Assembly: GCA_008360955.1 (NCBI GenBank)
Contig: LUCM01000207.1
Location: forward strand, 126,479-190,478
DNA: 64,000 nt
Origin: Fasciolopsis buskii
Lineage: Eukaryota > Platyhelminthes > Trematoda > Plagiorchiida > Fasciolidae
Direction of reading: 5' to 3'
A model generated the notes under the pieces. That model made no database searches and was not told the DNA's origin. It saw only the letters and a program-made list of their open reading frames with translations. Shown piece by piece: positions 49,703 to 63,287 of this stretch (position 1 is its first letter; each line of letters starts with the position of its first letter). The translations under genes were made by a program, and so were the position numbers.

Positions 49703-50999
49703 TAAGCCTCTTCCTTGGAAACGAATGGGGGTACCTTTGCTAAACTAAAATGAAATGAAGCTGAGATGAATTTTGCGCACCCAGTTTTCCAGACCTTGTT
49801 ACTATCCTGTTTTCTTGATTATTTTATTTTCTTAGCAAATTGCTTTCGACCAAGGCCTGATGAGACGATAATGCAAATGTCTGTCTCGTCTTTCCACGAG
49901 GACGTCTGAGTCCGCATTTTTAAAAGAAACAGTATAATTTGACTTGGCCTAAGGGGTGGTTGTGAATCCAACTTTCGTTATTTGACACCTCCAACAGACA
50001 GCAGAATTCAGACACTTGCTAACTAGCCGAACGTCTGTGTCACCGGGTAGGTGAAGACAGCCAACCATTTTTTCCTCACTCATTTCTGGTCTGATATGCT
50101 TGTTGAATTCACAAACAGAACACAACAGTGGTCCATAGCAGACTTAACTTTTGGCTTACTTACTTCACGAAAGGTTTTAATGATTTTATGAACATACTGA
50201 CAGTCATGGATGAATGGTGCATAACTGTGATTACATCTTCTGAATGGTTAATTTCATATAGGTAGGAAATTTCTGTCACTTGAACGGGTCAAAGTAGAGG
50301 TTTGATGGTTTCAGAATGTGGTCGACGTTACGGTTATGCCTGTCAGCAAGTCATTTGGGAGTGTCGAATCGAAAATACCCCACCCTACCTTCCACTGTTC
50401 CCGGTTACAGTGATAAAGTCGATTTTCGTCTTATGCAAATTTACGCTGTCTTCCCTTTGTATTTTTTTGTCCCAATTCAACCTTCTCGATGTTAGATAGA
50501 TCCGAGCCACTGGTCCCTTGATCATAGCGACCCCCCAGGCTATCCTGGACATTGTCCGTCCTGAATTTTCGTGACTGAGAAAAAAATTGGCTGTGTGCAT
50601 CTTTTGCGTTAGCACGATTAAAGTCCGGTTTGCTTGTAAATTCTATTCTAAATTTTTCATTCTTTTGATTAGTGATCCAAAGATTAACCGATGATCAGTT
50701 GCGTTGACCCGAAATGTCTTTAATTTCACATGAAAAAAATCGGATTACCGTTAAAATGTGACTGTGATGAAGCGGGATTAGCACAACTCCATTTATCTGT
50801 ACTAATAAGCATAAAATATTTTCACTCAATGCAGAACACCACGATGACCTAAGCAAAGCTCGTTCTCAGTCGTATTCGTCAACCTAGAACATTCACCACG
50901 TTAGAAACCCGACTTATTATAGCCAGTGGATGGCTGATGGCTTACAATCTTAAGTGATGTCTACCACACCCTGAACGACATTTGAGACCCACTTCCAAT
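49703..50999. other. Intergenic stretch with a small inverted-repeat segment
   Basis: A compact structured segment at 49862-49906 can fold into either of two hairpins that share a strand (AGACGA with TCGTCT, or CTCGT with ACGAG). Otherwise there are only short frames and no recognisable motif. Confidence 0.4.
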
Positions 51000-51980
51000 G
51001 TCTACTGGGATTTTGGGCATTTTTGTGGTGATTACCTCGATAAACTCAGGTCGACGATTGTCGCCTAGACGAATCCGTGGTTTGCCAGCTGATGCCTCCG
51101 CAGACTAGACGCGGACTAAAGAATGCTCTGACCAAAGCGTGATCTGTATACACAGGCGCGGGCCAGAACCATTGACTATTTCCAATCGATCCTCAACACT
51201 AGTGACTAATAGCGGTGTGGATAGGCTACGTCCAGCACTGTGAGCGTGAAGGAAGATTCCAGGCAAACCTATTTCAATTTTACGTTAGGTTTTTGTTCAC
51301 CAAAAGCAATTTGCGTTCAGAATAAGCCTAAGTGAGACGACCACTGTTGCCAATGCGATCGAGTAGAACAGACAGTGGGCCTTCGATATGCCGTTCAATC
51401 TTCGTTAAGTAGCCAATTTGGGCATTGAAACCACCTCGAAGCATGAAGCGGTAGAAGAGATGGCAACCGGAATACATGGAGAATGGGCAGAAGTGGGTTC
51501 CTGTAAACGTCTTCTGGAGAGGCATCGCATACCTATTTTAAACTTTTCAATGGTTCTAGTAGGGGTAGCTTGTTATTGTGTCCACTTTAGTGTGTAAACG
51601 TTAGGTGAAGCCGAGTGCATTGAACACTTAGGCTTGAGCAACGTTTCCAACTCATTTCCTACCCTAACATTGTTGCCGTACGTCAAAACTACCGAGCTCC
51701 AGTCGTTCGTGACAACTCGTATGGTTCCTATATCTGAAGAACGAAAATCGGCATGATTCCTCGAAAAAGCGAGCTCGAGTCGCTTGAACGAGTTGTACTT
51801 CGAGGATGTCCACACTGAAAATGTGGTATTTCTTTGGAAACCCTAACCGAATATTTAGGGTAAAGATTTTGACCCATAAGACATCGTGGTGATCCAGGAC
51901 GAGAGCTCCACTTAGTAGACCGCTCGTGACCACCTGTCCTCCTCGAAGCGAGGCGAAGCGCGGTCTCCAACAATGTAATA
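51000..51980 (-). mobile_element. LINE family A endonuclease fragment, minus strand
   Basis: Minus-strand frames read, from high to low coordinate, an SVDILEVQLVQATRARFFEE block at about 51840-51770 (usual NVDI.CLSEVQL......FFE), and at about 51455-51340 RGGFNAQIGYLTKIERHIEG, a clear match to the endonuclease block GDFNAQIGRLN..E.HIGG, with GNSGRLT following where DNGERLL is expected. Below 51330 the decayed block MVLARACVYRSRFG fits DHALVRA.....F. The catalytic aspartate of GDFNAQ is glycine here. No reverse transcriptase follows, so the insert is truncated. Confidence 0.6.
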
Positions 51981-52855
51981 TGAAATGTATGTTTTGTAGT
52001 CCCTTGGAAAAGGTTAGTGAATGCGTTTAGAGGATCAAGATGCTAATTAGGATAATGAATGAAGTTTCCACGAGAAGTCTTCAGTTTTAACAGGAACCCG
52101 TTGGAGGTGCAGCCTGAAGTAGCTGAATAAAAGCTCTTCTTCTTGGATCGGCTGCTCTGAGTTGACGAGTCACGTCAACTTCAACCTGCAGCACCAGGCA
52201 TGCCTTTGCCAGATTTCGATGCACTGGTCTTCCACAAACGACTGAATATTCGGCTTGAGATAAGCCACATTTTATAGCTCTTTGGGCCCTGGAGTGTGCA
52301 GTCTATCGCACAACTACAAGATGAAGTCTCCATCTGTGGATACACAGTTTCCATCTATGCATGGAACCGAGTGTTGTCTGGGTCAGCATATTTTCCTGCT
52401 TGGATCTTTAAATACCCTTTGAATGTACTGGGTTAGACAGCCCGCGTGTCTCCGTTTAGATTCAGTTTTACTATTTGTATATACACGTTTCTACTCAGTG
52501 TTTTTTTGTGCTATTCCAAGTTCACACGAATTTTCGCGTGTTTTGAGTGAGCAGTTAATGAGGAAAAAGGGAAATGTTACTGTGCCCCAGATTTTTGTGA
52601 CACAAAGGCGATGCAGAGTAGAAACAGGCTACTCAACTTTATTTCGGTTACAAACGGCCGCGCTGTGTTCACCCGACTAAGCTAACCTTTAATATTCTAG
52701 GTAATAATTTTGAAAGAGGCGGTCGATAGTTTTCCCCGCAGGCAATGTCCTACCCGTGACCCAATTTGCAAGTGTCCACTCGTGAAATTTTACCAACTGC
52801 TAGGAAATTTACCTGCTGTTTAGAGAAAATTTCAACTAAGATGCTTGGCAAAAAC

Positions 52856-52990
52856 CTGATGAGAGTGTAAATGGTCACAAAACGACCATTGAAGTTTGTA
52901 ATTCACAGTCCGATCGCTATCAGTTTATAACGTCGATAAGATCCTGCGAAATATTGTACCGTGTAATAAACTTTATTGATTACGCTGAGC
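52856..52990 (+). repeat. Structured repeat-like segment with hammerhead-like core bases
   Basis: CTGATGAG at 52856-52863 is followed by a perfect 7-base hairpin, AATGGTC (52870-52876) and GACCATT (52884-52890), whose loop contains ACAAAAC. An AATAAA lies at about 52966-52971. The combination recalls hammerhead-like cores in retroelements, but the required GAAA reads AAAA and stem II does not pair well, so I do not call a ribozyme. Confidence 0.25.
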
Positions 52991-54699
52991 AATTATCAGC
53001 TCACTGAAGAACTTAGTGTGTTTTCAAGTGGTTAGTTGTATGTTGCTCCAAGAATGCCGTCAGGCTTTCGACAACCTGTCCACACTCTTAGTAGTCTGTC
53101 AGAGATTTATCCACACTATCGTGTTGAAAAAAGAAAAGAAATAAGCAACACAAACGACGTGAACTCAAACATATTAGTAAAAAATTGAGTGACTACATTA
53201 AAACTATTTGATCCATTAAGTATGCGTTAAAGATTTTGTTCCTGAAGTTCTCCAGAGGCTGGTGAAATGAAGACGAAAGTTGTTTGTTGACCTATCTCTT
53301 CTACTGCGGATTATTCGACGAGAAAAATCTAGTACGAGTAGAAATTCAAAATGCTTTTTTTTGCACACCGAATATACCACTCATCGAGGTCGCTTTGTTG
53401 TTTTCAACCAGATAATGCTAGTGCTATACAATGTGTAAAACATTGCATCCGTGCACTTGATTCAGGAATGTCTACGATCTATCATTTCATCGAAGTGAAT
53501 TTTTAAATCCAGCGTCAGAGACCTCCAGGTTCTGCGCAGTAATCATCTCGAGAGAATTTGGCTAAGTAGTAAGTGGAAAAAGAATAATTATGATGGTTAG
53601 CTTTCACATCTTTTTTGCACTCGTTAGACGATGTTACCGGAAAAGAAATGCATTCATCGAAAATTTGCCGAACCGGAAAATGTCCAACCATATCAGCCTA
53701 TCCTGAGAGATGTCTAGTGTAAGATGGATTGTCTGACCCCAGTAAAACGGAACTTCGAAATATCCATTTCCTGTACCGCAACCGAGTTCGTTTCGCAGTG
53801 CGTCGAAAGATCGATGCTCCAGGTGAAACCTTATAGGTAAAATTTTACTGTTTCTCAAAGCAGGATAGTCGAAATAGTTCTTAAATTGTTGACGTTTTGG
53901 TTACTACGGGTAACCTATTTCACCACCGGTTTCAGAGATGTACGGAACTGCGATGATAAACCAAAGCAACCGGAGTGGGGTGGGGGAGGGGCGAGAGAGC
54001 AGAATGTGTTCTCGTGAATTTGCCTTCATATATTGTTGTGAATTGTAAGGGAAGATGGTAGGCCGCCATTCCCACGGTTTCACATCGTAGTCGTTTAAGG
54101 CGAATTAGTTATTGTGGACATTTGGATGTTTGGACAGAATGGATGGAAGGCACAGATTAAGAGATGCAAATAATTCTTTTAAACTTGTCAATCAAGCCCG
54201 TTAAACACGTTAATTCCTATTATAATGAGACGAGGGACAACACAATGAAAAGTAAACAGCGCAGGCAAACTCAGTAAAATGTTTGGCGGTAGCCGACTGG
54301 GTAACACCAGGACGGGCACACAATGAAGATCCACAAGTTTTGCGCACATACCGGTGGCTCTAGTCGAATGATCGATAAACCATCACAAAAGGCCAAACGT
54401 CTCGGGTTACGGTTGCCAACATCACTTGGAACGATTGGCCGGGCTCAATTTGGTGACCGAAGATCATAAGATGTTTCGCCAATGACGAGGTCGGCCGAGG
54501 GATATCCCTGGTTTCACTAACCGCTTGTTAACATGCAGGCTGAAGTCGCCACTATCAGCCCGAAACCCTGTTTTATCAATTGGGTTGAGACATGCGGTGA
54601 AAGTTAATTTTATGGGAAGCAGCGGAGTGCGCTGAATACTTAACAGGTGAAAGCATCGGTAAATGGGTGAAGCAAACTAGTCGCATTGAATATAACATG
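52991..54699. other. Intergenic stretch, no recognisable feature
   Basis: Only short frames are present (at most 74 codons). A G-rich run lies at 53975-53992. The minus strand between about 54600 and 54240 reads for some distance without many stops but carries no motif that I can name. Confidence 0.4.
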
Positions 54700-55310
54700 T
54701 TAAGTCAGTTTCAGTACACTAGGAATGAACCGAGAACATCATTGCTATTTATTGATCTGTACCTTTCATTTACGCAGCTTACTCAAATTTACACAACTGC
54801 TTTCCAGTCAGTCTAACGCCGGGGCAAACCAGATTCGGGTTTTATGTCGTAGTACTTGATGCGTGAGACAATCATACACAGTCGTTCAGGCAGAAAATAC
54901 AAATAGGCAGACCTGGTAACTGGCAAATGGTTCATCCAGGATGTGGTTCCTGCTGTCAGAGGGACACTGGACTTTTAAGAAATGATGTGATTGTTCTTCC
55001 ATAACAGGCAAAATGTCGTTTCATATTCCTATTCATCGAGGTCCACGAATATCTCTGGCTTTGAGGATTGATAATGAGTAAGGGGGACAGCGAGAAATCA
55101 GTGACCACGACAGCGATTGACTTTGGAATTTTGAAGTTACTGGGTAGATTAACAAACAACACCGGTTTGATGTTTGAGCGACACGGCACGAAGATAAGTT
55201 GGTCGGATAAGACATTGGTTTCCCCAACAACCGATTTACTTGGCGCGGTATATCAAATGTCAAAATCGCCATCATTTTGAAAAATAGGGCCAAAAGAAGC
55301 AATAGCATGT
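54700..55310 (-). mobile_element. Probable Jockey-like LINE endonuclease fragment, minus strand
   Basis: Minus-strand frames at 55308-54956 read SNIKPVLFVNLPSNFKIP and KSIAVVVTDFSLSPLLIINP, in the style of the endonuclease segment V.YRSP....LL....F.......LLIGDFN.P. Below that RNHILDEPFASYQV at about 54950-54910 matches the block ILDLVFTS. The GDFN aspartate is kept as TDF. The match rests on block order, not on identity, and the fragment has no reverse transcriptase part. Overlapping frames of about 60-90 codons on both strands here are shadows of this segment. Confidence 0.4.
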
Positions 55311-57660
55311 CGAACTATGTTTCCGATTTATCGCCGCCTAGTTGCAGCTTACAAATACTGAGCTTGTTGTTTTTGATGGTGATGAGCATAGCGGGAGGGT
55401 TCGATGTGCCCAGTAGTGGGAAAACAGTTCAGCCATTGGCGGATTGCCTTGCATCGTGAAATTCCATGTCTCATCTTGTTTGTATTCTTATTGTTTACAC
55501 CAAATAGAACTTCCACCAGTTCCTTAGTCGCTATGAAAGTGAATAAGCTTGTGCCAAGGTAAACCTGGACGTAAGCCTCGACTTACCCGAATGATTCCAA
55601 CTGTCATCGTTCACAGTGTGGCATGCAATTATGTGTGCATGCATGCGTAAGGCTTAGCTCAGTTATTTTTTCATTTTGGTCGTCACTGCTCACTATGTTC
55701 ATTCAGGTGAGACTAACTCCCGGTTCTGAATGAGCTTCTATTTAGCTATGCCTATTCCTGATGTCGCATCAGATTAGATCGAGGTAATAACAGCTATGAT
55801 AAGGTAAAGAATTGAAATAAAACGAATGCATTAGGAGTAAAAATAGGTGCATCAGTATGCCTCGAATCCAAATCTGGACCAATATGATTGGACGCAACTG
55901 GTTAATTTGCACTCTGTTGGGTAGATGAGTATTGAATGGGGGCAGGACTGGAGCCTGGACGAACTTTTTCTTAGCCCATCAGGCAGGATTTCATGATCGA
56001 ATGGGAATGACGAACACCTTAAAAACTTTGAGTAACTACATTGGATGGTTTGATTGATCAATTTGTGAGCAAATCTTGACAGTCGATTTGAATGATCCAG
56101 TGTTCATCCCAATCGGATGATGCTCACGGATGCCTTTTGGGCAAACCCATAATTGTGTGGCCCACACATAGCTTCAGGGAAACAAATGTATAAGGATGCA
56201 CAGGCAGAAGGTGTACAGTTTGGCACTTCATTCTTTACTCGTCGATTGCCATCTGACCCTTGCTGTTTTGCCAATGACATGTTTGGCTAGTTGATGTATA
56301 AAAGAATTGCCTCTAAGTGAAACATCAACGTTATTTTAAGTTACCACAATCCTCTTCCTGTCCTCGGTCGTGCAGTATGGGATCAAAGATACAGCAATAC
56401 GTCCTTGTAATTTGAGTCGTTACTACTAATTCTAGTTTAAATACTATTTCAAGAAGTTCCGGTAGAGTTATTTTTTATCATAGCACAAGCCCAATAATTC
56501 ACCATAAAATGTATTTTACAAGGAAGATTTCTTCCGCAACTACTGGTATGCACAAAATTAATGTAAACAGTATGCGTATAGTTGTAATCTGCAGTAAACG
56601 AACAGCACTGTTAAGAACAAATTTCAATTCATCCCATGAGTGCAATCAACATGAAATTTTGATTTTCACAATGCAGCAAATTGGAGCTTCACTCATTCTG
56701 TCTTCGAGTTAAGCATAATTGTGTACAACCCCATTGTCATAGACTGAAATATTAGGCTTCACGTCAGGTCGCATGCGTTCTATCCGAAACGTTTATCAGG
56801 CTAACAGCTACTGTTATATTCTGCAACGAGTTTGCCAGTAATGATGTGACATAGACGATTAGCTAGCTTTCACAAGCAGACGTGAACACTTAACGGATCT
56901 CAACACGTTCGCTCATCGAATTCGTTCAGTATTTGAGTTAGTGTGTCTTTCCAACTTTAAATGAGACTTTACGAAATTCAAGCGAAATGTTTGGTTGAAG
57001 CAGCACAATCAGAACGAAAACACCGAGCCTGTGTTGTTCTCTTGATCACAGTTTCAATTGCATTTATAAGCAATTCAAAGAATTCACGAAAACCGCATTT
57101 GACGGCGTAGTTGCTGCAGTCGAGACTCAAAAGACAAAAGCCGCAAGCGAAAGGCATTTTCTATTTAGCTGCTGACTCTCACCTAGAATTTGTCTTCCGG
57201 ACATGCTCGAAGCGATTGAGTTACGGCAGTATGTATCGAGTAAAACCTGGAATATTACATCTACTTTCAACGAAGTGTTAATAACGTTATATCATTCATA
57301 ATTAGAACTGACACATGACGCATCGATTTTTTGACACACTCCTTACGTCATTTGGTCCTGAAAACTAGAAATACTTCGTGTACACCACCACTTGAAAAGT
57401 GATAGTACCAAACAAACTGTGACAGCATTGTCCAGGAATAGGAAACCCTAGTGAGTGCCCCTTGCTTCCTTTGTGGTTGCAATTTGAAAAATGGAGTTTA
57501 TGGCACATCACCAGTTGTATTCTTTTCGTTCGAAGCAAAAAAATGAGAGGGACCGGATTTGTTGAGGATATATTTGAAGTACAAAATTTATTTTCAGTTG
57601 TTTTCAAGATGCTACGGGGAGCCGGACTTCATGTAGAATGGGAAACCCACTTGCGCACTA
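55311..57660. other. Intergenic stretch, no recognisable feature
   Basis: No frame above about 80 codons carries a recognisable motif, and no LINE block or simple repeat was seen. Confidence 0.4.
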
Positions 57661-57675
57661 TACAGCAAAAAATTA

Positions 57676-57740
57676 ACGCCACGAGTATAACGTGTGGCGG
57701 ACAAGCGAGAGGCTTCCGGTTCGAATCCGGCTAGTGGCGT
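57676..57740 (+). repeat. tRNA-like element with intact acceptor-like and T-arm pairing
   Basis: ACGCCAC at 57676-57682 pairs perfectly with GTGGCGT at 57734-57740, like a 7-base acceptor stem. A T-arm-like CCGG-TTCGAAT-CCGG lies at 57716-57730 and includes a perfect B box GGTTCGAATCC (57718-57728). The middle is too short (65 bases in total) for a normal D arm and anticodon arm, and two extra bases separate the T arm from the acceptor stem. It is therefore a tRNA-derived repeat head, not a usable tRNA gene. The orientation shown is that of the better-placed B box. Confidence 0.5.
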
Positions 57741-60700
57741 CGGAGTTCGAAAAAATGGATTTCGGTTGATGCTCGTTCTCATCTGTACGAAGACAACAAA
57801 CATTGCCAAAAACGAGTTGATCTCTGCGATAATCACCATCATTTAATTCAATTCGAGACTTAGTGATGGATGATGGTTTATTTACTTACAGTGCCTGTCA
57901 TATTCATGACATGTTAACGAAATGTTTTTGCGTATGAAACAGCAGATAACACGGGCTCGCACTCGGGCTCTCAAGCAACTCACGGGCTAGCAAGAACCAC
58001 AGCTCTGGCAGCATGAAACGTCAGCAATCGAATTACGAGAACCACGTGGTCAGTCTAACACATACTAATGACAGATCAGAATCAAAGTACGGGTGGGCTG
58101 GACACCTAACCGTGCGTGCATGTGTTTGCTCGACATAAGCGTATGACTGCCCTTGTCCATTGGACCTCTCTTTGACCGTGAACTCATATGTCTGTCAGCC
58201 GTGTCAACTCTCACAAAAGGACAAGAGCAGACTCACGTTAGTGTCGACAGAATAGCGTGTACTCGACTCAGGTAGTCTAGAAAAGCAAATATTTTGCTGA
58301 AATACCACGTTTTGAATAGTGTCTGTAGGATGTACTGCGAATATATGAAACTAAAAGGTGACCAAATCTGTTGATTTGGTCGACATTTTCACAGTTGCGT
58401 ATACAAATGTGAAAAACATTTCACCAACAGTTGTTCCAGTTTGTATGAACCCCTCCACGCAGCTGAAATCAGAGTCGCTTTCTGATATTGCATCAAACCA
58501 ATCGCATCCAGTTTCACAATCTAGAAAAATCACTTTGAATACCAGGCACTCATTTGTACTGCCAGTATTTATTTACCTCTAATGATGCTTACGGATCTTC
58601 AGTTGGGCCGTTCCGTTTCCTGTCCACATTCAAATGCAATAAACCTTAAGTGAAACTTGAATTATTCGATGTCTGATCTTAATCCTGGTGTTTGGATGAT
58701 CCGGAGCTTCGGAAAAAGGCGGACAACAGACTGCATGCTGCCAGCCTATCTTCAAGTTGTTGGTAAAGGAATGGCAGCCATTTCGGTGGTCGGCCGCGAA
58801 TAACAAGCGTTCATGCTGAATAAGGAGCCGCATATATAGACCTATTTTGCCCTGTAACCACTAAAGGATGTTGGTGAGGATACCCTATGGCAAATGAGGT
58901 CTGCAATCCTATAAGACCCTAGCTTATTATTCAAATCTGGGGAATTTTACTTGGGCACAAACCTACGAATGGAAGTTTAGTATTAGCCGATCTGTTCTAA
59001 CCTTCAAGTATTGTTGAGCTTCTGATCTGCAACTAATAGGAGGTTTATGAATTATGTAACCGATCACCGGATTCGCCTAATTTCGCTGTTCCGTAAATCA
59101 GAAGACAACTCGTTACCAAGGGATAGTTCCTTAAACCAACCCTTATCTCAGTTCAGACAGTAGAGTATTATAAATCATGGCCGTTATAGACAGTGGGTGA
59201 TGTTTTGCGGTCTGAGAGAGCTCATATGGGTGGCAAAGCTTAAATAAAATTCGCTTTATCCTCTTTTTATCTCAGACTGTACGCCATCCGCGTCATGTTT
59301 CCAGTGGCGGTGGATCCGTAGATAGATTTGTAATTTATATATTTATGCATATAATTCAAGTTCAGGTTCACGATGATAATACATAGAACTGTCTCAGGCA
59401 TGCATTCTTCGCGCACATTGAAAGCAGAATTCGGGAATGTGCCGAGAAGACTGGAATACTGCGGAATCTGCAGTCTCTGTTATTCTATATCGGTTCAGTG
59501 CATACCAATAGTGTATAAGTTAGACACAAACAAAAATGATAAATTCGATATTAGATAACAAGCAGTGTCGGCAATATCCGAGCGCGTTGAACAAAAGAAT
59601 TCGGAAACTCCTAGATATGGTCGTATCTTTCGATGGCGGGAAAATTGGAGAAGCAATGGTCTAGTTTAGGTTCCAGAACGCCCTAAATGGCATATTATTG
59701 TCTTCATGTTTTACAGGAAGACTGGTTTTTGGTGAATGATAAAAGAGCGGAGAACCATTTTCTTTGCACTTTCTGCCGTATTTTTAATCGGGCGATAGCA
59801 AGGTAATCACAGATTTTGTCGACAAAAAACAACGGGTGACCCCCAGGTATACCAAGAGTTCGCCCATCTAAACAAACGTCCATATGTTTCAGTTACCACC
59901 CGAATTCGGTCCGCAGAGAATTACTCAAAACTGCGACCATTTTCATGAAAATTTTCTGAAATTAACTATATGTTAACCCCCAAACGGAACACCCTTTAAA
60001 CCGGAAAAATCTCACTATCGAAACTTGTAGGAAGGATCTGGAAATTCAGTTGACAGTCCGGGCGGGGGTGGAAGGTTAGGATAAACCACAGGAGGGACCC
60101 AAGACCTTGAATGACAAACGGAACAGGAAAAGAGAGGATAGGGATTTTATGGTGATCAAAGACCGCCTAGGGTGCACGTCATTATTGTTCATTCTCGTAC
60201 ATTAGTGAAAGCCTTAGATCGACAGGTAGTTGAACTATTTTTGAGACACTATTCGAAATGAGAGTTCGGCATGTTTAATTAATGGATGGATGGAAACAAA
60301 ATAAAATTGTCCGAAATGAAAAGCCTGGGAAATACGGCATTAAAAATTACGCTTGGGCAAACTGAAACAAAGTCAAACAACCAAGTCACCGAACTAGATT
60401 CCCGTAACTGACATTTCCAAGATAGCATCCGATAAAAATAGTTCTGCCTATTTTCTGGGTTGCATGCACTGAAATATATTGTATTGTTAGATAATAAATC
60501 ACGGATGAATAACCATATGGCAGACTTAGTTTCCTTAAGAATATGGTCCAGCATGGATGAAAAGACTTATTGAAGGAGTACGAAATGCAATATAATTTCG
60601 TGATATAGAAGAGCATCTTGAAATTATTTGTCTAAAGTCAAACCGGGGACTTGCTCGGCTTTCCAGTTATGGGTGCGCAACATACATGCATATATATATA

Positions 60701-63279
60701 TATAACGGATATTCTTTGGTCCATTTTTTCTAGATGTTTAGACGCTGCATGAGCAATTTAGAGACGAGAATTTCATTTAGGCCGTCTTTTTCAGGTGGCA
60801 GCAAAGATATGCACATGTACACATATGCGATAGCTCAAAGAACGGGTTACTTGATTTCGTTCTCCTGGCATTCACCTGGAATCGGTGAACCCTGTGCAAT
60901 CACATGCCATAACCTTTGATGTTGGTCAGCTTAGGAGTGTGTTTGAATTTCAGCTAATGTTCCATTCCAGCCACCATGTGCATAACTCAACCAGGACTTA
61001 CTCCAAGCCCTCCAAAGTGAGAGTGGCTCAGAGCAAATTAATTCATGTGTTGGTCGATAAAAATTGGAAATTGGCAGATCCGCCACTGTCCCTCTGAATT
61101 TCTTCGTTCATTTTGATGTCATGTCCAGCAAGTAGAATGCAAATTCATTTTTATCTTACGCTCCATTGAATTCTAACATTTAGAAGAAATTATCCTATGC
61201 AAGTAGCCCATGAAAGCATTGCGTCAGGATATCAACTGCTCTTAAGATTACACTGAGGTTCAGTCTGCGGAACGTCATATAGAGCAGCCTTGCACCAGGA
61301 TTAAGCATGACGTCAAATGAAGTGAAATAATTTGGAAAAATCTGCTTCACACCGGCTAGCCTGCTTATGTCAATGCCAGAAAGGTGCAACAAGAAGTTGG
61401 TTTTTCGAATAAGTAGTACTTTCTTCTTGCCGCTGGTTTCCTAGAAGTTGAAGGAATATCCCCGTCATCAAATTGCCCAAATTTCTGCTCAACATAAAGC
61501 CACTTATTCTGATCAACTGGAAAACGGTGTTTTTAGTATACTTGTAAAAAATTAACAAGTAATATAGGTGCAAGAAACTGCGATGTCGTCAATCTAATAT
61601 ACTTTCGTTTTTATATTTTGACAAGTTTGACTTGGTAACCAATTCAATTCAATTCGAAAGAATTAATGGATTAAAAGGAACGTATAATTAATTAGCTTTT
61701 GAAATTAGCCAGTTCATTTTTCATTAGCAAGGAAGATTTTGATATGCTTCAGAAATAGTGAGCACTGTATACATATATATATACAATAATATACATGGCT
61801 TGAATAATTGATTAACATTGGACTTCTGGATGTTCGACACATTTAGAAACCTACACACACGAGTCATTTGATGGAGTGTTTAGTAGCACTTTGAAGATCA
61901 GCCTATCAAATACCTTCACAGTGAACGACAACCGAATACTACGAGAACCTTCCTGATAAGTGGAATTTTTCTTCTTCGTCTTTATTTCATAGTTACCGGT
62001 TTGTAATTAGTGAGAAACAACCATGAAATAAATATACTCGCGGTTTAGGAAGACCAGCTGAAAGGGATTAATTTTATTTTGATTGCATCTCCAGTCAGAT
62101 AAGAATCGAAATGCTGCCAAACAAAACAAGACAATCAAATGTTCCAGCCAGAGGAATTAGAAATTAGATCCTAGCAACTCGTTAACCTCATTCAGTACCA
62201 TAATGCTCCCTACTCATGCATCTCAGTTATCGAAAACCGTGGAGTTGGGTTGTTTTTCGTTTGCTTTCGCTAAAACTCAAATGAGCTGTTACATTGAAGG
62301 AGTTGACAATTTTGTATCTACACATGTTCTTCCATACCGAACAGGCATATGGATGTAACTGGCTGTCAAATGTCCTCTTTCATCTATGCATGTGTATGGG
62401 TGTTTATGTAAGCAACTGCTTCATTTTGTAGTCCGTTGTAGCATTTTGTTCCACGATCTCCAGCAATTCGGCCAGTCAGAAGTTGTCGCAAGACCTTAAC
62501 CTTTTGGTTACAAAATGGATAAGATTTCTGCGCACAAATCAATGCGATATTTTAGATGGATTTTGTTTATTCTAACTGCGATTTGGCATTCACAATAAAT
62601 ATTATCATCAAAAATTCGTCTTTGGCAAACGCTGAACTTCTCCGTGTAGAATGAAATTTTGCCTGGTGCAATGATTTTATGCAAAGCACATTTTAGAGCA
62701 TACCGTTATCGACTGATTGGAAATCGCAAGTGATTGCCATGTTTAAGGAGTGCATTTAATTGCATACTGCCAGACAACAGGTTGTGCCGGGTTTAGATCC
62801 GATACACCAAACGGTGCAGGATCTACGCGGTAGTGGTGACATAGCCAACATTGGCACTTTTGGACACTAACGATGCGGAATCGAATTAGCTCAGTCTCGG
62901 TCAATTCGTCAAATGTAACTGACGGTTTGGCTTACGTCATCAGTAAGGGAATGAGGCACACAAATAAACGGAAGGGAACACACTGGAAACGAAGTGGTGA
63001 TATGCCAACCAGCCTGATGTACTATGTGGATAGGCTTGGACTGAATATCTCGGTGTATTTGTTGCATTGGAATTAGGATAAATTCAGCTTCTGTTGCCAT
63101 CTCAGAACCACGTTGACCGGAACCGTGTTATACGAAACTCCGTACAAGGTGCGTATTCCTGGGGCACTAATCCATTACTGAGATTTGAGATAAGGCACCT
63201 GACATCCTTCATTTGTTTGTTTGCAGTACTGCTAGGGTTCCCCGGGCCAGAGCGAGTATTCTTCTTAAGGATCCACTAA
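57741..63279. other. Intergenic stretch with minor simple repeats
   Basis: No gene or LINE was recognised. Plus-strand frame 58358-58582 (74 codons, GTG start) is serine-rich and protein-like (LKSESLSDIASNQSHPVSQS) but has no family match or clear splice context. Short TA runs lie at 60690-60704 and 61769-61784. The region 57950-58200 contains a WAGHL-like block that hints at a very decayed LINE C-terminus, too weak to call. Confidence 0.4.
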
Positions 63280-63287
63280 CGTAGCCT

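Noticed and set aside
49857..49910. CTGATGAG followed by hairpin as a hammerhead ribozyme
   Set aside because: After the CTGATGA core and stem II the sequence is TTTCC, not GAAA. The catalytic core is absent.
51573..51973. Overlapping minus-strand frames as separate genes
   Set aside because: They are pieces of one decayed LINE endonuclease in different frames.
57950..58200. LINE C-terminal fragment suggested by a WAGHL-like block
   Set aside because: Only one block is present, and neighbouring blocks do not follow in any frame.
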